Of a DNA stretch of 64,000 nt, positions 53,837-62,919 are shown in pieces. The notes under the pieces were generated by a model that saw only the letters and a list, made by a program, of their open reading frames with translations, was not told where the DNA came from and searched no databases. The translations under genes were made by a program, and so were the position numbers. Where the stretch lies: the NCBI GenBank assembly GCA_025936045.1, contig JAICUB010000030.1, forward strand, positions 1-64,000, read 5' to 3'. The DNA comes from Polyangiaceae bacterium. Its GTDB lineage: Bacteria; Myxococcota_A; Polyangia; Polyangiales; Polyangiaceae. Position 1 is the stretch's first letter; every line of letters starts with the position of its first letter.

Positions 53837-56071
53837 CTACGTCGCTTGGTCGGAGGCGTCGATCGGGCGGACGCGCGCCGCGCAGTGCTTGTAGGACGGC
53901 TGGCGCGAGTGCGGGTCGAACGCGGGAAAGGTGAGCTGGTTCGCCTTCGCGTAATGCATCGGCACGAAGAGCTGGCCGGGCCTGACGACGTGCGTCGGGT
54001 AGGCGCGCGCCCTGAACGTCCCGCGGCGGGATTCGACGATCACCCAGCTGCCGGGCGTGATCGCGAGTCGCTCGGCGTCCGCGGGGCTGAGCTCGACGTA
54101 GGGCTCGTTCGGATAGAGGCGGCGCAGGACCGCTGATTTTTCGGTGCGCGTCTGCGTATGCCATTGACTCGAAGAGCCGCGCCCCGTGAGCAAGACGAAC
54201 GGGTAGTCCGGCGTCGTCGCTTCCGGTACCGGGCGCGGCGCGTCGAAGAGGAGCTTCGCTTTACCGTCGGCGTGGAAGAAGTGCCCGTCGGAGAAGAGTC
54301 GCCGCTGGCTCTGCGCGACGACGCGCTCCCCGGCGCGGAGCGGCCATTGGATGCCGCGCCGGTCGTCGAGCATGCCGTAGTCCTCGATGCCCGTGATGTC
54401 GCAGGGCTGACCGCGCGAAAGCTCCTTCAAGATTTGAAACGTCGCTTCCGGATCCGTCCAGCGCCGGAACGAGTCGCCGACGCCCCAGGCTTCCGCGAGT
54501 AGCTTGAAAATCGCGAAATCGGCCAGGGCCTCGCCCGGGGCGCGCGCGGCCTTTTTGAGCAACCCGATCCGTCGCTCCGAATTGATGAAAGTGCCTTCCT
54601 TTTCGCCCCAGCCGGCCGCCGGCAGCACCAAGTGCGCGAGGCGTGCGGTCTCGGTCGTCGTGTACATGTCTTGGACCACCAAAAAATCCAAGCGCTTCAG
54701 GATGTCGGCAACGTCCGCCTGGTTGATCCAGGAGTGGGCGGTGTTGGTCGCGACGATCCAGAGTCCCTTGATCTTGCCCGCGAGCACCTGCTCGAGGATC
54801 TGATCGTAGGCGAGGCTCGGCCGATCGGGGATGCGCTCGACCGGGATGTCGAGCACGTCCGCGACGTGAGCGCGGTGCTCGGGGTTCGTGAAATCACGCC
54901 CGCCGAGCAGGTTCGTCGTGTTGCTGAACAGGCGCGAGCCCATCGCGTTGCATTGACCGGTGATGGAGTTCGCGCCCGTACCGGGCCGGCCGATGTTGCC
55001 CGTGATGAGCGCGAGATTGATCAGCGACTGCGCGAGGCGGACGCCCTCGTGGCTCTGATTCACGCCCATCGTCCACCAAATACTCACGCGCTTGCCCGTG
55101 CCGATGAGCTGCGCGAGCCGAGCGATGGAGTCCTGCGGCAGGCCCGTCGCTTCGGCGGCGCGCGCGAGCGTGAACGGCGCCACGTGCCGCGAAAGCTCGT
55201 CGAACCCGGCCGTGTGCGCCTCGATGAAGTCGCGGTCGAGCCAGCCGCGCGCGATGAGGTGCTGCGTCACGGCGTAAAACAGCGTCAAGTCCGACTTCGG
55301 CGCGAGCGGCAAGTGCAGCGTCGCGTTCATCGCCGTCTCCGTGCGGCGTGGGTCGACCACGACGATCTCGGGCTTGTGCGGATTTCGGCACACGTGCTCC
55401 CAGAGGATCGGATGCGCAATGCAGAGGTTCGACCCGACGAAAACGATGACGTCCGACTGCTCGAAATCCTCGTAGGTATAGGGCGGTGCGTCGAAGCCGA
55501 ATGCCTGTTTGTACGCGACCGCGGCCGTCGCCATGCATTGCCGCGTATTGCCGTCGCCGTGCACGAGGCCCATGCCGAATTTCGCGAAAGCGCCGAGCAG
55601 CGCGAGCTCTTCGGTCGGGATTTGGCCGGTGCCGAGCCACGCCACCGCCTCCTTGCCGTGCTTGGCCTGGATCGCCTTGAAACGACGGACGAACGCCTCG
55701 AGCGCCTTGTCCCAGCCGACCGGCACCAGCACTCCGCGTTCGTTGCGGACGAGCGGCGTCGTTGCGCGATCTTTCGCTCGAAGCGGCGTGAGCGCCTCCC
55801 ATCCCTTCGGGCACGCCATGCCGAAGTTCACGGAGTAGTCGCGCGCGGGCGTGAGGCCTACGGCTTCACCCTCGCGCAGGTGCAGCTCGAGACCGCAGCC
55901 CGTCGAGCAAAAGCCGCACACCGCGGTCGTGGTGGCGTCGGGCTTCTTCGAGAACGGCACCTGGCCGATGCCGAAGCCGGCCGGCGCGCGCAAGAGCTCG
56001 GTCGTGAGGGGGCCTTGCTTTTGGTGGAGCAGGTCGAGCGCGCCGTCCAGGAGCTCGCGCGGAGTTTTCAC
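53837..56071 (-). CDS. nasA: Molybdopterin nitrate reductase, assimilatory type, catalytic subunit
   Basis: A 744-residue Mo-bis-MGD enzyme that reduces nitrate to nitrite. The N-terminal [4Fe-4S] site is CGFCSTGCGLELHL with the fourth Cys in FGMACPKGW. The Mo ligand Cys is in GNTRQCMATAAVAY near residue 185. Later blocks TGNIGRPGTGANSITGQCNAMGSR and PAAGWGEKEGTFINSERR are typical of NasA/NarB/NasC. There is no twin-Arg signal, so it works in the cytoplasm. It starts with GTG and overlaps the anchor/iron-sulfur gene by four bases, so electrons probably come from that subunit and not from NADH or ferredoxin. Confidence 0.93.
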   Translation of the reverse strand: MKTPRELLDGALDLLHQKQGPLTTELLRAPAGFGIGQVPFSKKPDATTTAVCGFCSTGCGLELHLREGEAVGLTPARDYSVNFGMACPKGWEALTPLRAKDRATTPLVRNERGVLVPVGWDKALEAFVRRFKAIQAKHGKEAVAWLGTGQIPTEELALLGAFAKFGMGLVHGDGNTRQCMATAAVAYKQAFGFDAPPYTYEDFEQSDVIVFVGSNLCIAHPILWEHVCRNPHKPEIVVVDPRRTETAMNATLHLPLAPKSDLTLFYAVTQHLIARGWLDRDFIEAHTAGFDELSRHVAPFTLARAAEATGLPQDSIARLAQLIGTGKRVSIWWTMGVNQSHEGVRLAQSLINLALITGNIGRPGTGANSITGQCNAMGSRLFSNTTNLLGGRDFTNPEHRAHVADVLDIPVERIPDRPSLAYDQILEQVLAGKIKGLWIVATNTAHSWINQADVADILKRLDFLVVQDMYTTTETARLAHLVLPAAGWGEKEGTFINSERRIGLLKKAARAPGEALADFAIFKLLAEAWGVGDSFRRWTDPEATFQILKELSRGQPCDITGIEDYGMLDDRRGIQWPLRAGERVVAQSQRRLFSDGHFFHADGKAKLLFDAPRPVPEATTPDYPFVLLTGRGSSSQWHTQTRTEKSAVLRRLYPNEPYVELSPADAERLAITPGSWVIVESRRGTFRARAYPTHVVRPGQLFVPMHYAKANQLTFPAFDPHSRQPSYKHCAARVRPIDASDQAT

Positions 56072-57798
56072 GGGCCGATCGCTCCCGGCATCTTCGGTGC
56101 GCTCTGCGCGCTGAAGAACAGGAGGCGCTCGCTGATCTCGCCCGCGAGCAGCAAGACCCAGGCGAAGAGCGCGAGACCGAGCTGCGTCTCGGCCTCGATC
56201 CCGGGCGTCCTGGCCGTCAGCACGAGAGTGAGCGTCGCGACCGCTCCGAACGCGAAGCGCGCGAGAGCGACGGGCCGGAGCTCACCCACGAGCAGGAGCG
56301 CCGTCCGCCGCAGCTCGCCGAGACCGCGCTCCCTCAGATGCAGGAAGATCTCGGCGTCGAACAGCAGCTTCACGCAAGTGAGCACGGCAAGCGGCGCGAG
56401 CAAGCCGAACGCCGTCGCGCGGAGCGCCGAGTCTCGGCCTTGCAGTAGCGACGCGAGGGTGAGCGCGACGCTCGTCGTCGAAACGCCGAGGACGGCAGCC
56501 GTCAAGAAGAAGCGCCCGCTCGTGCGCGCGGCGCTCCACCAGCGGCGCGCCGTGACTTGGTAGAGCATCATCGAGCAGAGCACGCCGACGACGCCGCTCG
56601 CCGCGACGACGAGCCCGAGCACGGAGCGCCCCGTCGTCAGCAATGCGGCCGGCGGCGCCGGCAAGCCGAAGCGCGTGACGAGCGGCTCGACCCAGAAGAG
56701 CGACGCGTAGACGAGGGCGCACTGGGCGAACAAGCCGAACGCCAGGACTTCGCGGCTCATCCACGACGTGCGGATGCCTAGGATCGCTCGGAACGCATAT
56801 TGCGGGCGCCCGAGGTGGAAGATGCTCGCGCCGAGTGCGAGCAGACCCATCGTCACGGCGAGGAGCGATTGGTACGGGCGAGCCACGCCGAGCGTCGCGT
56901 AGCCGCCCATGCGCTCGAGCACGAGGTCGACCACGAACGCACCGACCGAGAGCTGCGTGAGCACGAGCAAGAACACGAGCGGCACGTGCCGGTGCGAGCT
57001 TCTCACGCGGTGGAAGTCCGCCGGCAACACGTTGCGCGGCAGCGGGCGGGTGCTCTTGTACGTCGTCGTCGGAACGGTGATCGTGGGCGACGGCGAGCCC
57101 GGCAAGAACGCTTCGGTCGCGGCGTCTTCGAGCGCGCGTGCCGTATCGACGATACGGATCGAAATGGCTTCGTTCGGGCAGGCCTGCACGCACGCGGGCG
57201 GCTCCCCTTCCGCGAGGCGGTCGCTGCACATGTCGCACTTGCGCACGATGCCGCGCTTTTTGCTGTATTGCGGCACTTCGTAAGGGCAAGTGAGCGTGCA
57301 GTACTGGCAGCCGATGCACTGGTCGTCCAAGTGCTTGACGATGCCCGTGACCGGATCCTTTTCGTAGGCGCGCACGGGGCAGCCCTTCATGCACGCCGGA
57401 TCGACGCAATGATGGCAGGCGGTCGTCACGGTTTGCTGCACGGGCGCTTCCGGCGTGCCGCCGTGCAGGAGGCCGACGCTACGCCACGTCTCGCCTTCGT
57501 CGTCGTCGAGCCCGTTCAGCTGATGACAAGCCGTGACGCAAGCTTTGCAGCCGCTGCAGAGGTCCAGATCGACTTGAAACGCGAACTGCTGTCCCGGGCC
57601 GGGGCGCTCGAGCGGAATCAGATCCTGGTAGTAGCGGCGACCGGGCGCGAGCGCGTCTTTTTCGTGCCGTTGGGAGAAGCGCTCGACCGCCGTGAGCCGC
57701 TGCTGCTCGCGCAAATAGTGCTGGAGTAGCGGCAAGCGATGCGGCTCGCGGCGGCGCGACGAGCTACCGGGAAAAATGCTGGAGGCGTCAGCGACCAT
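56068..57798 (-). CDS. Iron-sulfur and membrane-anchor fusion subunit (DmsB-DmsC type)
   Basis: A 576-residue fusion. Residues 80-240 form a ferredoxin-like subunit with four Cys clusters (CSGCKACVTACH, CHHCVDPACMKGCP, CIGCQYCTLTCP and CDMCSDRLAEGEPPACVQACP), enough for four [4Fe-4S]. Residues 275-570 hold about eight hydrophobic helices like the DmsC/YnfH quinol-binding anchor (HVPLVFLLVLTQLSVGAFVV onward). Role: pass electrons from menaquinol or ubiquinol to the nitrate reductase. Starts 15 bp after the nitrite reductase gene, so it is in the same operon. Confidence 0.92.
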   Translation of the reverse strand: MVADASSIFPGSSSRRREPHRLPLLQHYLREQQRLTAVERFSQRHEKDALAPGRRYYQDLIPLERPGPGQQFAFQVDLDLCSGCKACVTACHQLNGLDDDEGETWRSVGLLHGGTPEAPVQQTVTTACHHCVDPACMKGCPVRAYEKDPVTGIVKHLDDQCIGCQYCTLTCPYEVPQYSKKRGIVRKCDMCSDRLAEGEPPACVQACPNEAISIRIVDTARALEDAATEAFLPGSPSPTITVPTTTYKSTRPLPRNVLPADFHRVRSSHRHVPLVFLLVLTQLSVGAFVVDLVLERMGGYATLGVARPYQSLLAVTMGLLALGASIFHLGRPQYAFRAILGIRTSWMSREVLAFGLFAQCALVYASLFWVEPLVTRFGLPAPPAALLTTGRSVLGLVVAASGVVGVLCSMMLYQVTARRWWSAARTSGRFFLTAAVLGVSTTSVALTLASLLQGRDSALRATAFGLLAPLAVLTCVKLLFDAEIFLHLRERGLGELRRTALLLVGELRPVALARFAFGAVATLTLVLTARTPGIEAETQLGLALFAWVLLLAGEISERLLFFSAQSAPKMPGAIGP

Positions 57799-57813
57799 GA
57801 TGGGCTCGCTGGG

Positions 57814-60800
57814 TCATTCGGCCGCCGGCGCCGCCGGGCACGCGAGCTCGGCGACCTTGATGGGTATGAGCTTGTCGACGTCGCGAGCGCTCGGGAGCTC
57901 GACCAGGACCTGGCCGTCCTCGACGCGGATCGGGAACGTGCGGATGCGCAGCTGATCACCGCTCAAGCATTCACCGCTCTTGAGCGAAAACGTCTTCTTG
58001 TGTTGGGGGCAAGCGACCTTGGGGATGCCCTGCTGGTCGCCGAGTAGGCCGCGCGCGAGCACCATGTCCCGCATGTGCGGGCACATGTTCTGCGTCGCGT
58101 ACCACTCGCCGCGCGAGCTGAAGTTGTACACGGCGATTTGTGCGTTGCCGTGGCGGACCGCCATGCCGCCGTCGAGAGGAAAATCCTCGACGCGTCCGAC
58201 GCGCACCCAGCTCGTCTGGATCAGCGGCAGGTGCTTGCGCTCGCGCACGGACTCGGGCTTGTCCTTGACCCAGTCACGCGGGCGCGCCTGGCCGCGCTCG
58301 GCCATGAATTCGACGCTGTCGTCGGGCTCGGACGAATTCGCAAAATGGCGGAAACGCGCGCGCTTTTCGGGATCCTTCACGACCTCAGCCCACTCGCACT
58401 TATACGTCTCGACCAAGAATTGCATCTGCCGCTCGAGGTCCTTCGCGATGCCGAGCCGGTCGTCGATCACCACTTCACGCAGGTAGTCGACGCCGCCGTC
58501 GAGCTTCTCGAGCCAGGGCGCCGTGCGCGTGAGCCGATCGGCGGTCGAGATGTAGTACATCAAGAAGCGATCGATGTAGCGAACCGCCGTCTCCTTATCG
58601 AGGTCGGCCGCGAGCAACACGGCGTGCTTCGGCTTCATGCCGCCGTTGCCGCAAACGTAGAGGTTCCAGCCCTTTTCGGTCGCGATCAGCCCGAAGTCCT
58701 TACCCTGCGCTTCGGCACACTCGCGCACGCAGCCGCTGACGGCGCTCTTCAACTTGTGCGGAGCGCGCAGGCCCTTGTAGCGGTTCTCGATCTCGATCGC
58801 GAACTTGACCGAGTCCTGCACGCCGAAGCGGCACCAGGTCGTACCGACGCAGCTCTTCACCGTGCGAAGGGCCTTGCCGTACGCGTGTCCGCTCTCGAAG
58901 CCCGCGTTCACGAGCTCTTCCCAGATGTCCGGCAGCTGGTCGAGCCGCGCGCCGAACAGATCGATGCGCTGGGCGCCCGTGATCTTCGTGTACAGGCCGA
59001 ACTTATGGGCAATTTGACCGAGAATGACGAGCTTCTCGGGCAGGATCTCGCCGCCGGGGATGCGCGGCACGATCGAGTAGAGCCCGCCACGCTGGAGGTT
59101 CGCGAGGTAGCGGTCGTTCGAGTCCTGGAGCGAGGCGTGCTCGTTCTTCAGGATCATCTCGTTATACAGGCTCGCGATGATCGAGGCGACCGCGGGCTTG
59201 CAGACCTCACAGCCGTTGCCGCTGCCGTGCGACGAGAGCACCTCCGCGAACGTGCGGTAGCCCTTCACCTGCATGATCTGGAAGAGCTCCTGCCGCGAAA
59301 ACGCGAAATGCTCGCAGAGCTGCTCGCGCACGACCTGACCGGCGGCGCGCTGCTCGGCCTTGAGGATGTCGCTCACGAGCGGCACGCAGCCGCCGCAACC
59401 GGTGCCGGCGCGCGTCTTCGCCTTGATCTCGCCGAGCGTCGAGCACTCGCCGCGACGGATGGCGTGGCAGATGTCGCGCTTCGTCACGTTGTTGCACGAG
59501 CACACCTGCGCCGACTCGTTGAGACCCGCCGCCGCCGATTGTCCGCCTTCACGCGCGCCGAAGAGCAGCTCTTCGGGCGCGTCGGGCAACGCGGAGCCGC
59601 TGCGCATGATCTGCGTGAGCTTCGCGTATTCGCCGGCGTCACCGACGAGGATACCGCCGAGAAGCTTGGTGCGATCCTCGCTGATGACGAGCTTCTTGTA
59701 GACGCCTTTGACGAGATCCTCGTAGAGGATGCTCGCGCCGCCGGTGGTGTCGGCGAAGGGGTCGCCGAAACTCGCGACATCGACGCCGAGGAGCTTGAGC
59801 TTGGCCGAAAGGTCCGCGCCCTCGAAGCGCGCCTGGCCGTCGCCCGTGAGGATGCGCGCGAGCACGCTCGCCATCTCGTAGCCGGGCGCGACGAGCCCGT
59901 AGAGTACGTTGGCGTGGAGCGCGCACTCGCCGATGGCCCGGATGGCCGGATCGCTCGTGCGCAGCTGGTCGTCGACGACGACGCCGCCGCGATCGCCGAC
60001 GATGATGCCGGCCTCGCGCGCGAGCTCGTCGCGCGCGCGGATGCCGGCGGCAACGATCAGCATGTCGGCTTCGATCGGCTCGCCCTCGCTGAACTCGACG
60101 CCTTCGACGCGCTCGCGGCCGAGCACGCGCTGCGCCGAGACGTTCAGGTGCACTTCGACGCCGAGCTTGCGAATGCTGCGCAAGAGCAGGCGCGAACCGG
60201 CGCCGTCGAGCTGGCGTGGCATCAGGCGCGGCGCGAACTCGACGACGTGCGTCTCGAGGCCCATCTCGTGCACGGCCTTGGCGGCTTCGAGCCCGAGCAG
60301 GCCGCCGCCCATCACGATGGCGCGCTTGCTCTTCTTCGCGTACTCGCGGATGCCGATCAGATCCTCGATCGTGCGGTAAACGAAGACGCCGGCCTTATCG
60401 ACCCCGGGGATCGGCGGCACGAACGCGTTCGAGCCCGTGCAGAGGACGGCCACGTCGTACGGCACGCGCTCGCCGCTCGACGACTGGATCAGCTTGCGGC
60501 GGCGATCGATCAGCGTCGCGCGCTCGCCGAGGAGCAGGCGGATGCCGTGCTGGCGGTACCACTCGGGCGCGGCCAGCAGCATCTCGTCGGCGCTGGCCTT
60601 TTCGTAGAAGCTCGTGAGACCCACGCGGTCGTAAGCGGGGCGCGGCTCCTCGCAGAACGCGACGATCTGGTACTTGCCCGCCGTGTCGAGCTCGCCGAGA
60701 CGCTCGCAGAGCTTCCAGCCCACCATGCCGTTGCCGACGACGACGAGCTTTTGCTTGGCGCCGTTGCCGCCGAGCTTCACGGGCACGCTGCGCTCGGGGC

Positions 60801-61626
60801 TCGCTGCGCCGTTCACGGCCGGGAGCTCGCCGACGCCGAAAACGCGGACGAGCTCGTGCGCTTGCGGCCGCACGAAGGTCGAGCGCGGCGGCACGTCGTC
60901 CACGCGGAGGCCGTGCTGCTTGAGGGCGAGCTCGACCGCCGTGCCGAGCGCTATGAGCCGAACCTTGCCGAGGTCGGAGCGGAGCTCGTGCGTCGTGCCG
61001 TGAACGCACGCGACTTCCCACAGCGCCTCGACCTGCGTGGGCGAGCTCAAGACGAGCGCGCGCAAGCCGCCGCCCCGCACCGTCTCGTAGAGTGCGAGGG
61101 CACCGCTGTCGGCGCCGGGCGAGCTCGAGAGCAGTCGCACCGTGGCGCCCTTCTTCTCGAGCGTGTCGAGCAGGCGCGGGTCGGGACGCAGGGAGGCGAT
61201 GCCGACGACGCGACCCTGGAGGTCCAACGTATCGAGCACGCCGTTCAAACTCTCGAACGACGAGAGCGGCGCCGGCGCGTCGGCGCGGAGCCCGATCTCG
61301 CGCAGAGCGCCCGCGGGCTTCGGGCCTTGCGTGATTTTTCGCGAAGACCGCAGGGCGGAAACCACCTCTTCCTCACGCTCGAGCTGGCGCGCAAATTCGA
61401 TGATGAGACGCACGCCCTGCGCGGTAAAAAAGACGATGTCGTCGAATTCCCCGCGCGTAAGCTCCATGATCCAGCCTTCGAGCGGCCGCGATCCGGATTC
61501 GGTCGGCGCGACGTCGAAGCGACTGAGGTCGGCTCCCTCCAGCCGGAGGAGCCTCGCCGCGGCGTCCAAATCCGAGACGTTGGGGAGGGCGACGTACCAG
61601 TTCGAAAATAGTCCCGTATCAGCCAT
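57814..61626 (-). CDS. nirBD: HemD-NirB-NirD fusion: assimilatory nitrite reductase
   Basis: A 1270-residue triple fusion. Residues 1 to about 255 resemble uroporphyrinogen-III synthase (HemD), which makes the siroheme precursor. From about 290 comes NirB: FAD/NAD(P) oxidoreductase motifs (VVVGNGMVGWKLCERL, AIVMGGGLLGLEAAK, IGECALHANVLYGLVAPGYE), a [2Fe-2S] BFD domain (CSCNNVTKRDI and GTGCGGCVPLV) and the siroheme/[4Fe-4S] region with CVGTTWC and SGCVREC. From about 1150 is a NirD Rieske-type domain with CPHMRD and CPQHKKTF. It reduces nitrite to ammonium. Cytoplasmic; first gene of the nitrate operon. Confidence 0.93.
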   Translation of the reverse strand: MADTGLFSNWYVALPNVSDLDAAARLLRLEGADLSRFDVAPTESGSRPLEGWIMELTRGEFDDIVFFTAQGVRLIIEFARQLEREEEVVSALRSSRKITQGPKPAGALREIGLRADAPAPLSSFESLNGVLDTLDLQGRVVGIASLRPDPRLLDTLEKKGATVRLLSSSPGADSGALALYETVRGGGLRALVLSSPTQVEALWEVACVHGTTHELRSDLGKVRLIALGTAVELALKQHGLRVDDVPPRSTFVRPQAHELVRVFGVGELPAVNGAASPERSVPVKLGGNGAKQKLVVVGNGMVGWKLCERLGELDTAGKYQIVAFCEEPRPAYDRVGLTSFYEKASADEMLLAAPEWYRQHGIRLLLGERATLIDRRRKLIQSSSGERVPYDVAVLCTGSNAFVPPIPGVDKAGVFVYRTIEDLIGIREYAKKSKRAIVMGGGLLGLEAAKAVHEMGLETHVVEFAPRLMPRQLDGAGSRLLLRSIRKLGVEVHLNVSAQRVLGRERVEGVEFSEGEPIEADMLIVAAGIRARDELAREAGIIVGDRGGVVVDDQLRTSDPAIRAIGECALHANVLYGLVAPGYEMASVLARILTGDGQARFEGADLSAKLKLLGVDVASFGDPFADTTGGASILYEDLVKGVYKKLVISEDRTKLLGGILVGDAGEYAKLTQIMRSGSALPDAPEELLFGAREGGQSAAAGLNESAQVCSCNNVTKRDICHAIRRGECSTLGEIKAKTRAGTGCGGCVPLVSDILKAEQRAAGQVVREQLCEHFAFSRQELFQIMQVKGYRTFAEVLSSHGSGNGCEVCKPAVASIIASLYNEMILKNEHASLQDSNDRYLANLQRGGLYSIVPRIPGGEILPEKLVILGQIAHKFGLYTKITGAQRIDLFGARLDQLPDIWEELVNAGFESGHAYGKALRTVKSCVGTTWCRFGVQDSVKFAIEIENRYKGLRAPHKLKSAVSGCVRECAEAQGKDFGLIATEKGWNLYVCGNGGMKPKHAVLLAADLDKETAVRYIDRFLMYYISTADRLTRTAPWLEKLDGGVDYLREVVIDDRLGIAKDLERQMQFLVETYKCEWAEVVKDPEKRARFRHFANSSEPDDSVEFMAERGQARPRDWVKDKPESVRERKHLPLIQTSWVRVGRVEDFPLDGGMAVRHGNAQIAVYNFSSRGEWYATQNMCPHMRDMVLARGLLGDQQGIPKVACPQHKKTFSLKSGECLSGDQLRIRTFPIRVEDGQVLVELPSARDVDKLIPIKVAELACPAAPAAE

Positions 61627-62024
61627 CGACGCGGACCTCGCCGTGATGGGGCAACCACCCGAAAGGGTCGTCGTGCACCGGCTTTCGCTTGAGCACGACG
61701 AGCAGATGAAAAACTCGATTTTCAGTCTACGCGCGGCGCGCGACTCGTCAACGCATGAAATCGCACAATTTCAGCCGGAAACGCGCGTGTCGACGCAACG
61801 GCGAAACAGCTGAGAAACTCCGAAACGTCGCCGACAAACAAGTTCATCGTGCGGAAACGATCGGCGGCCTCGTCACGTTCACGAAACCCGGGGCGCGGGT
61901 CTCACCCTTCGGAGTAGCGGCGCCGAAACTCGCGACCCGTCACTTCAGGAACCGCGGCCCGTTGACTCACGCCGAGCCGGCCGGGACGGCTCGGCCCGCG
62001 CCCACCCTTCGGGCGTTCGCTGGG
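61627..62024. promoter_or_regulatory. 398-bp gap upstream of the nitrite/nitrate operon
   Basis: No protein-coding frame is convincing here. It must hold the promoter and leader of the nir/nas operon on the minus strand. A short hairpin, ACCC-GAAA-GGGT (61657-61668), is near the start codon and the operon ribosome site is probably GCGAGG. I looked for a sigma-54 site and did not find one. Confidence 0.5.
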
Positions 62025-62285
62025 TCAGCCGCCCGAGACGGGTGGGATGAGCGCCACCACGTCGCCTGCCACGAGCCGACGCTCGTGCGAGACGAACTCG
62101 TCACCCACCGCGAACCGAATGCTACCGAGCAAGCCACGGAGGGCGGGGCGAGATGCCTCGAGAAAGGCGACTAGCCGGCCGACGTCATCGACGCCGTCCG
62201 GAAGCTCGAGCTGCTCCGACCCGACGCCCATTCGCTCGCGAATTGCGGCGAAATACAGCAGCTCAATCGATTTGTTTGCACTCAC
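62025..62285 (-). CDS. moaD: MoaD, small subunit of molybdopterin synthase
   Basis: An 86-residue ubiquitin-like protein ending in Gly-Gly (PPVSGG), the residues that carry the thiocarboxylate sulfur. The core ELLYFAAIRERMGVGSEQLELP and the ending GDVVALIPPVSGG match MoaD. It donates sulfur in molybdopterin synthesis with MoaE, which is not in the window. The start is GTG. Divergent from the mog gene by 58 bp; near the nitrate reductase that needs the cofactor. Confidence 0.92.
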   Translation of the reverse strand: MSANKSIELLYFAAIRERMGVGSEQLELPDGVDDVGRLVAFLEASRPALRGLLGSIRFAVGDEFVSHERRLVAGDVVALIPPVSGG

Positions 62286-62343
62286 GGCGTACGGCCTTGC
62301 ACGGGTATCCAGCTGGGAGGTGTACGCTCTTCAGTTAGCACCG

Positions 62344-62919
62344 ATGGCCGGCCATGGAGCCAATGATCCGCACGCCGACGCTCCGTCCACCGGACGCCGC
62401 GACATTCGCATTCTGACCGTCACCGTGAGCGACACGCGCACGAGCGGCACCGACGAATCCGGACCGAAGCTCCGCGCGCTCCTCGAGGCGGCCGGCTACA
62501 CGCTCGTGGAACATAGGATCGTGAAGGACGAACCACCGCTCATCGCGGCCGTGGTGCGCGCGCTTTCCATGCACGACCTTGCGGACGTGCTCGTGACGAC
62601 GGGGGGCACCGGCATCGCCCCGCGTGACTGCACGATCGAAGCGCTCGCCCCGTTGCTCGAGAAGACGCTCGACGGCTTTGGCGAAGCGTTTCGGCGACTG
62701 TCTTGGGACGACGTGGGGCCGCGCGCCGTGCTCTCGCGCGCGCTCGCGGGCGTGGCCGGCGGCCGCGTCGTCGTGGCGTTGCCGGGCAGCCCACGCGCCG
62801 TGGCGCTCGCGGTCGAGAAGCTACTCGTGCCGTTGCTCGAGCACGCCGTCGCGCTCTGCCGCGGCGAGCTCGGCGGTCACGGGCATCGGCACGGACACGG
62901 ACACGGAGGCGGCGGCTGA
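62344..62919 (+). CDS. moaB: MoaB/Mog molybdopterin adenylyltransferase-like protein with His-rich tail
   Basis: A 191-residue MoaB/MogA-family protein, adenylating molybdopterin before metal insertion. Motifs: LTVTVSDTRTSGTDESGPKL, then VTTGGTGIAPRDCTIEAL and VALPGSPRAVALAV. The tail (GHGHRHGHGHGGGG) has five His and should bind metal. ATG at 62344 gives a protein of family length; the open frame upstream is not protein-like. Its stop and the moeA start share TGATG. Confidence 0.9.
   Translation: MAGHGANDPHADAPSTGRRDIRILTVTVSDTRTSGTDESGPKLRALLEAAGYTLVEHRIVKDEPPLIAAVVRALSMHDLADVLVTTGGTGIAPRDCTIEALAPLLEKTLDGFGEAFRRLSWDDVGPRAVLSRALAGVAGGRVVVALPGSPRAVALAVEKLLVPLLEHAVALCRGELGGHGHRHGHGHGGGG

Noticed and set aside
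58075..61611. A 1178-codon open frame on the plus strand opposite the nitrite reductase gene
   Set aside because: It is antisense to a gene with clear NirB/NirD motifs. Long antisense frames are common at this GC content, and its sequence is Arg/Ala/Glu-rich without domains.
61627..62024. A sigma-54 or NtrC-type promoter for the nitrate/nitrite operon
   Set aside because: I looked for the TGGC...TGC pattern on the minus strand and did not find a convincing copy.
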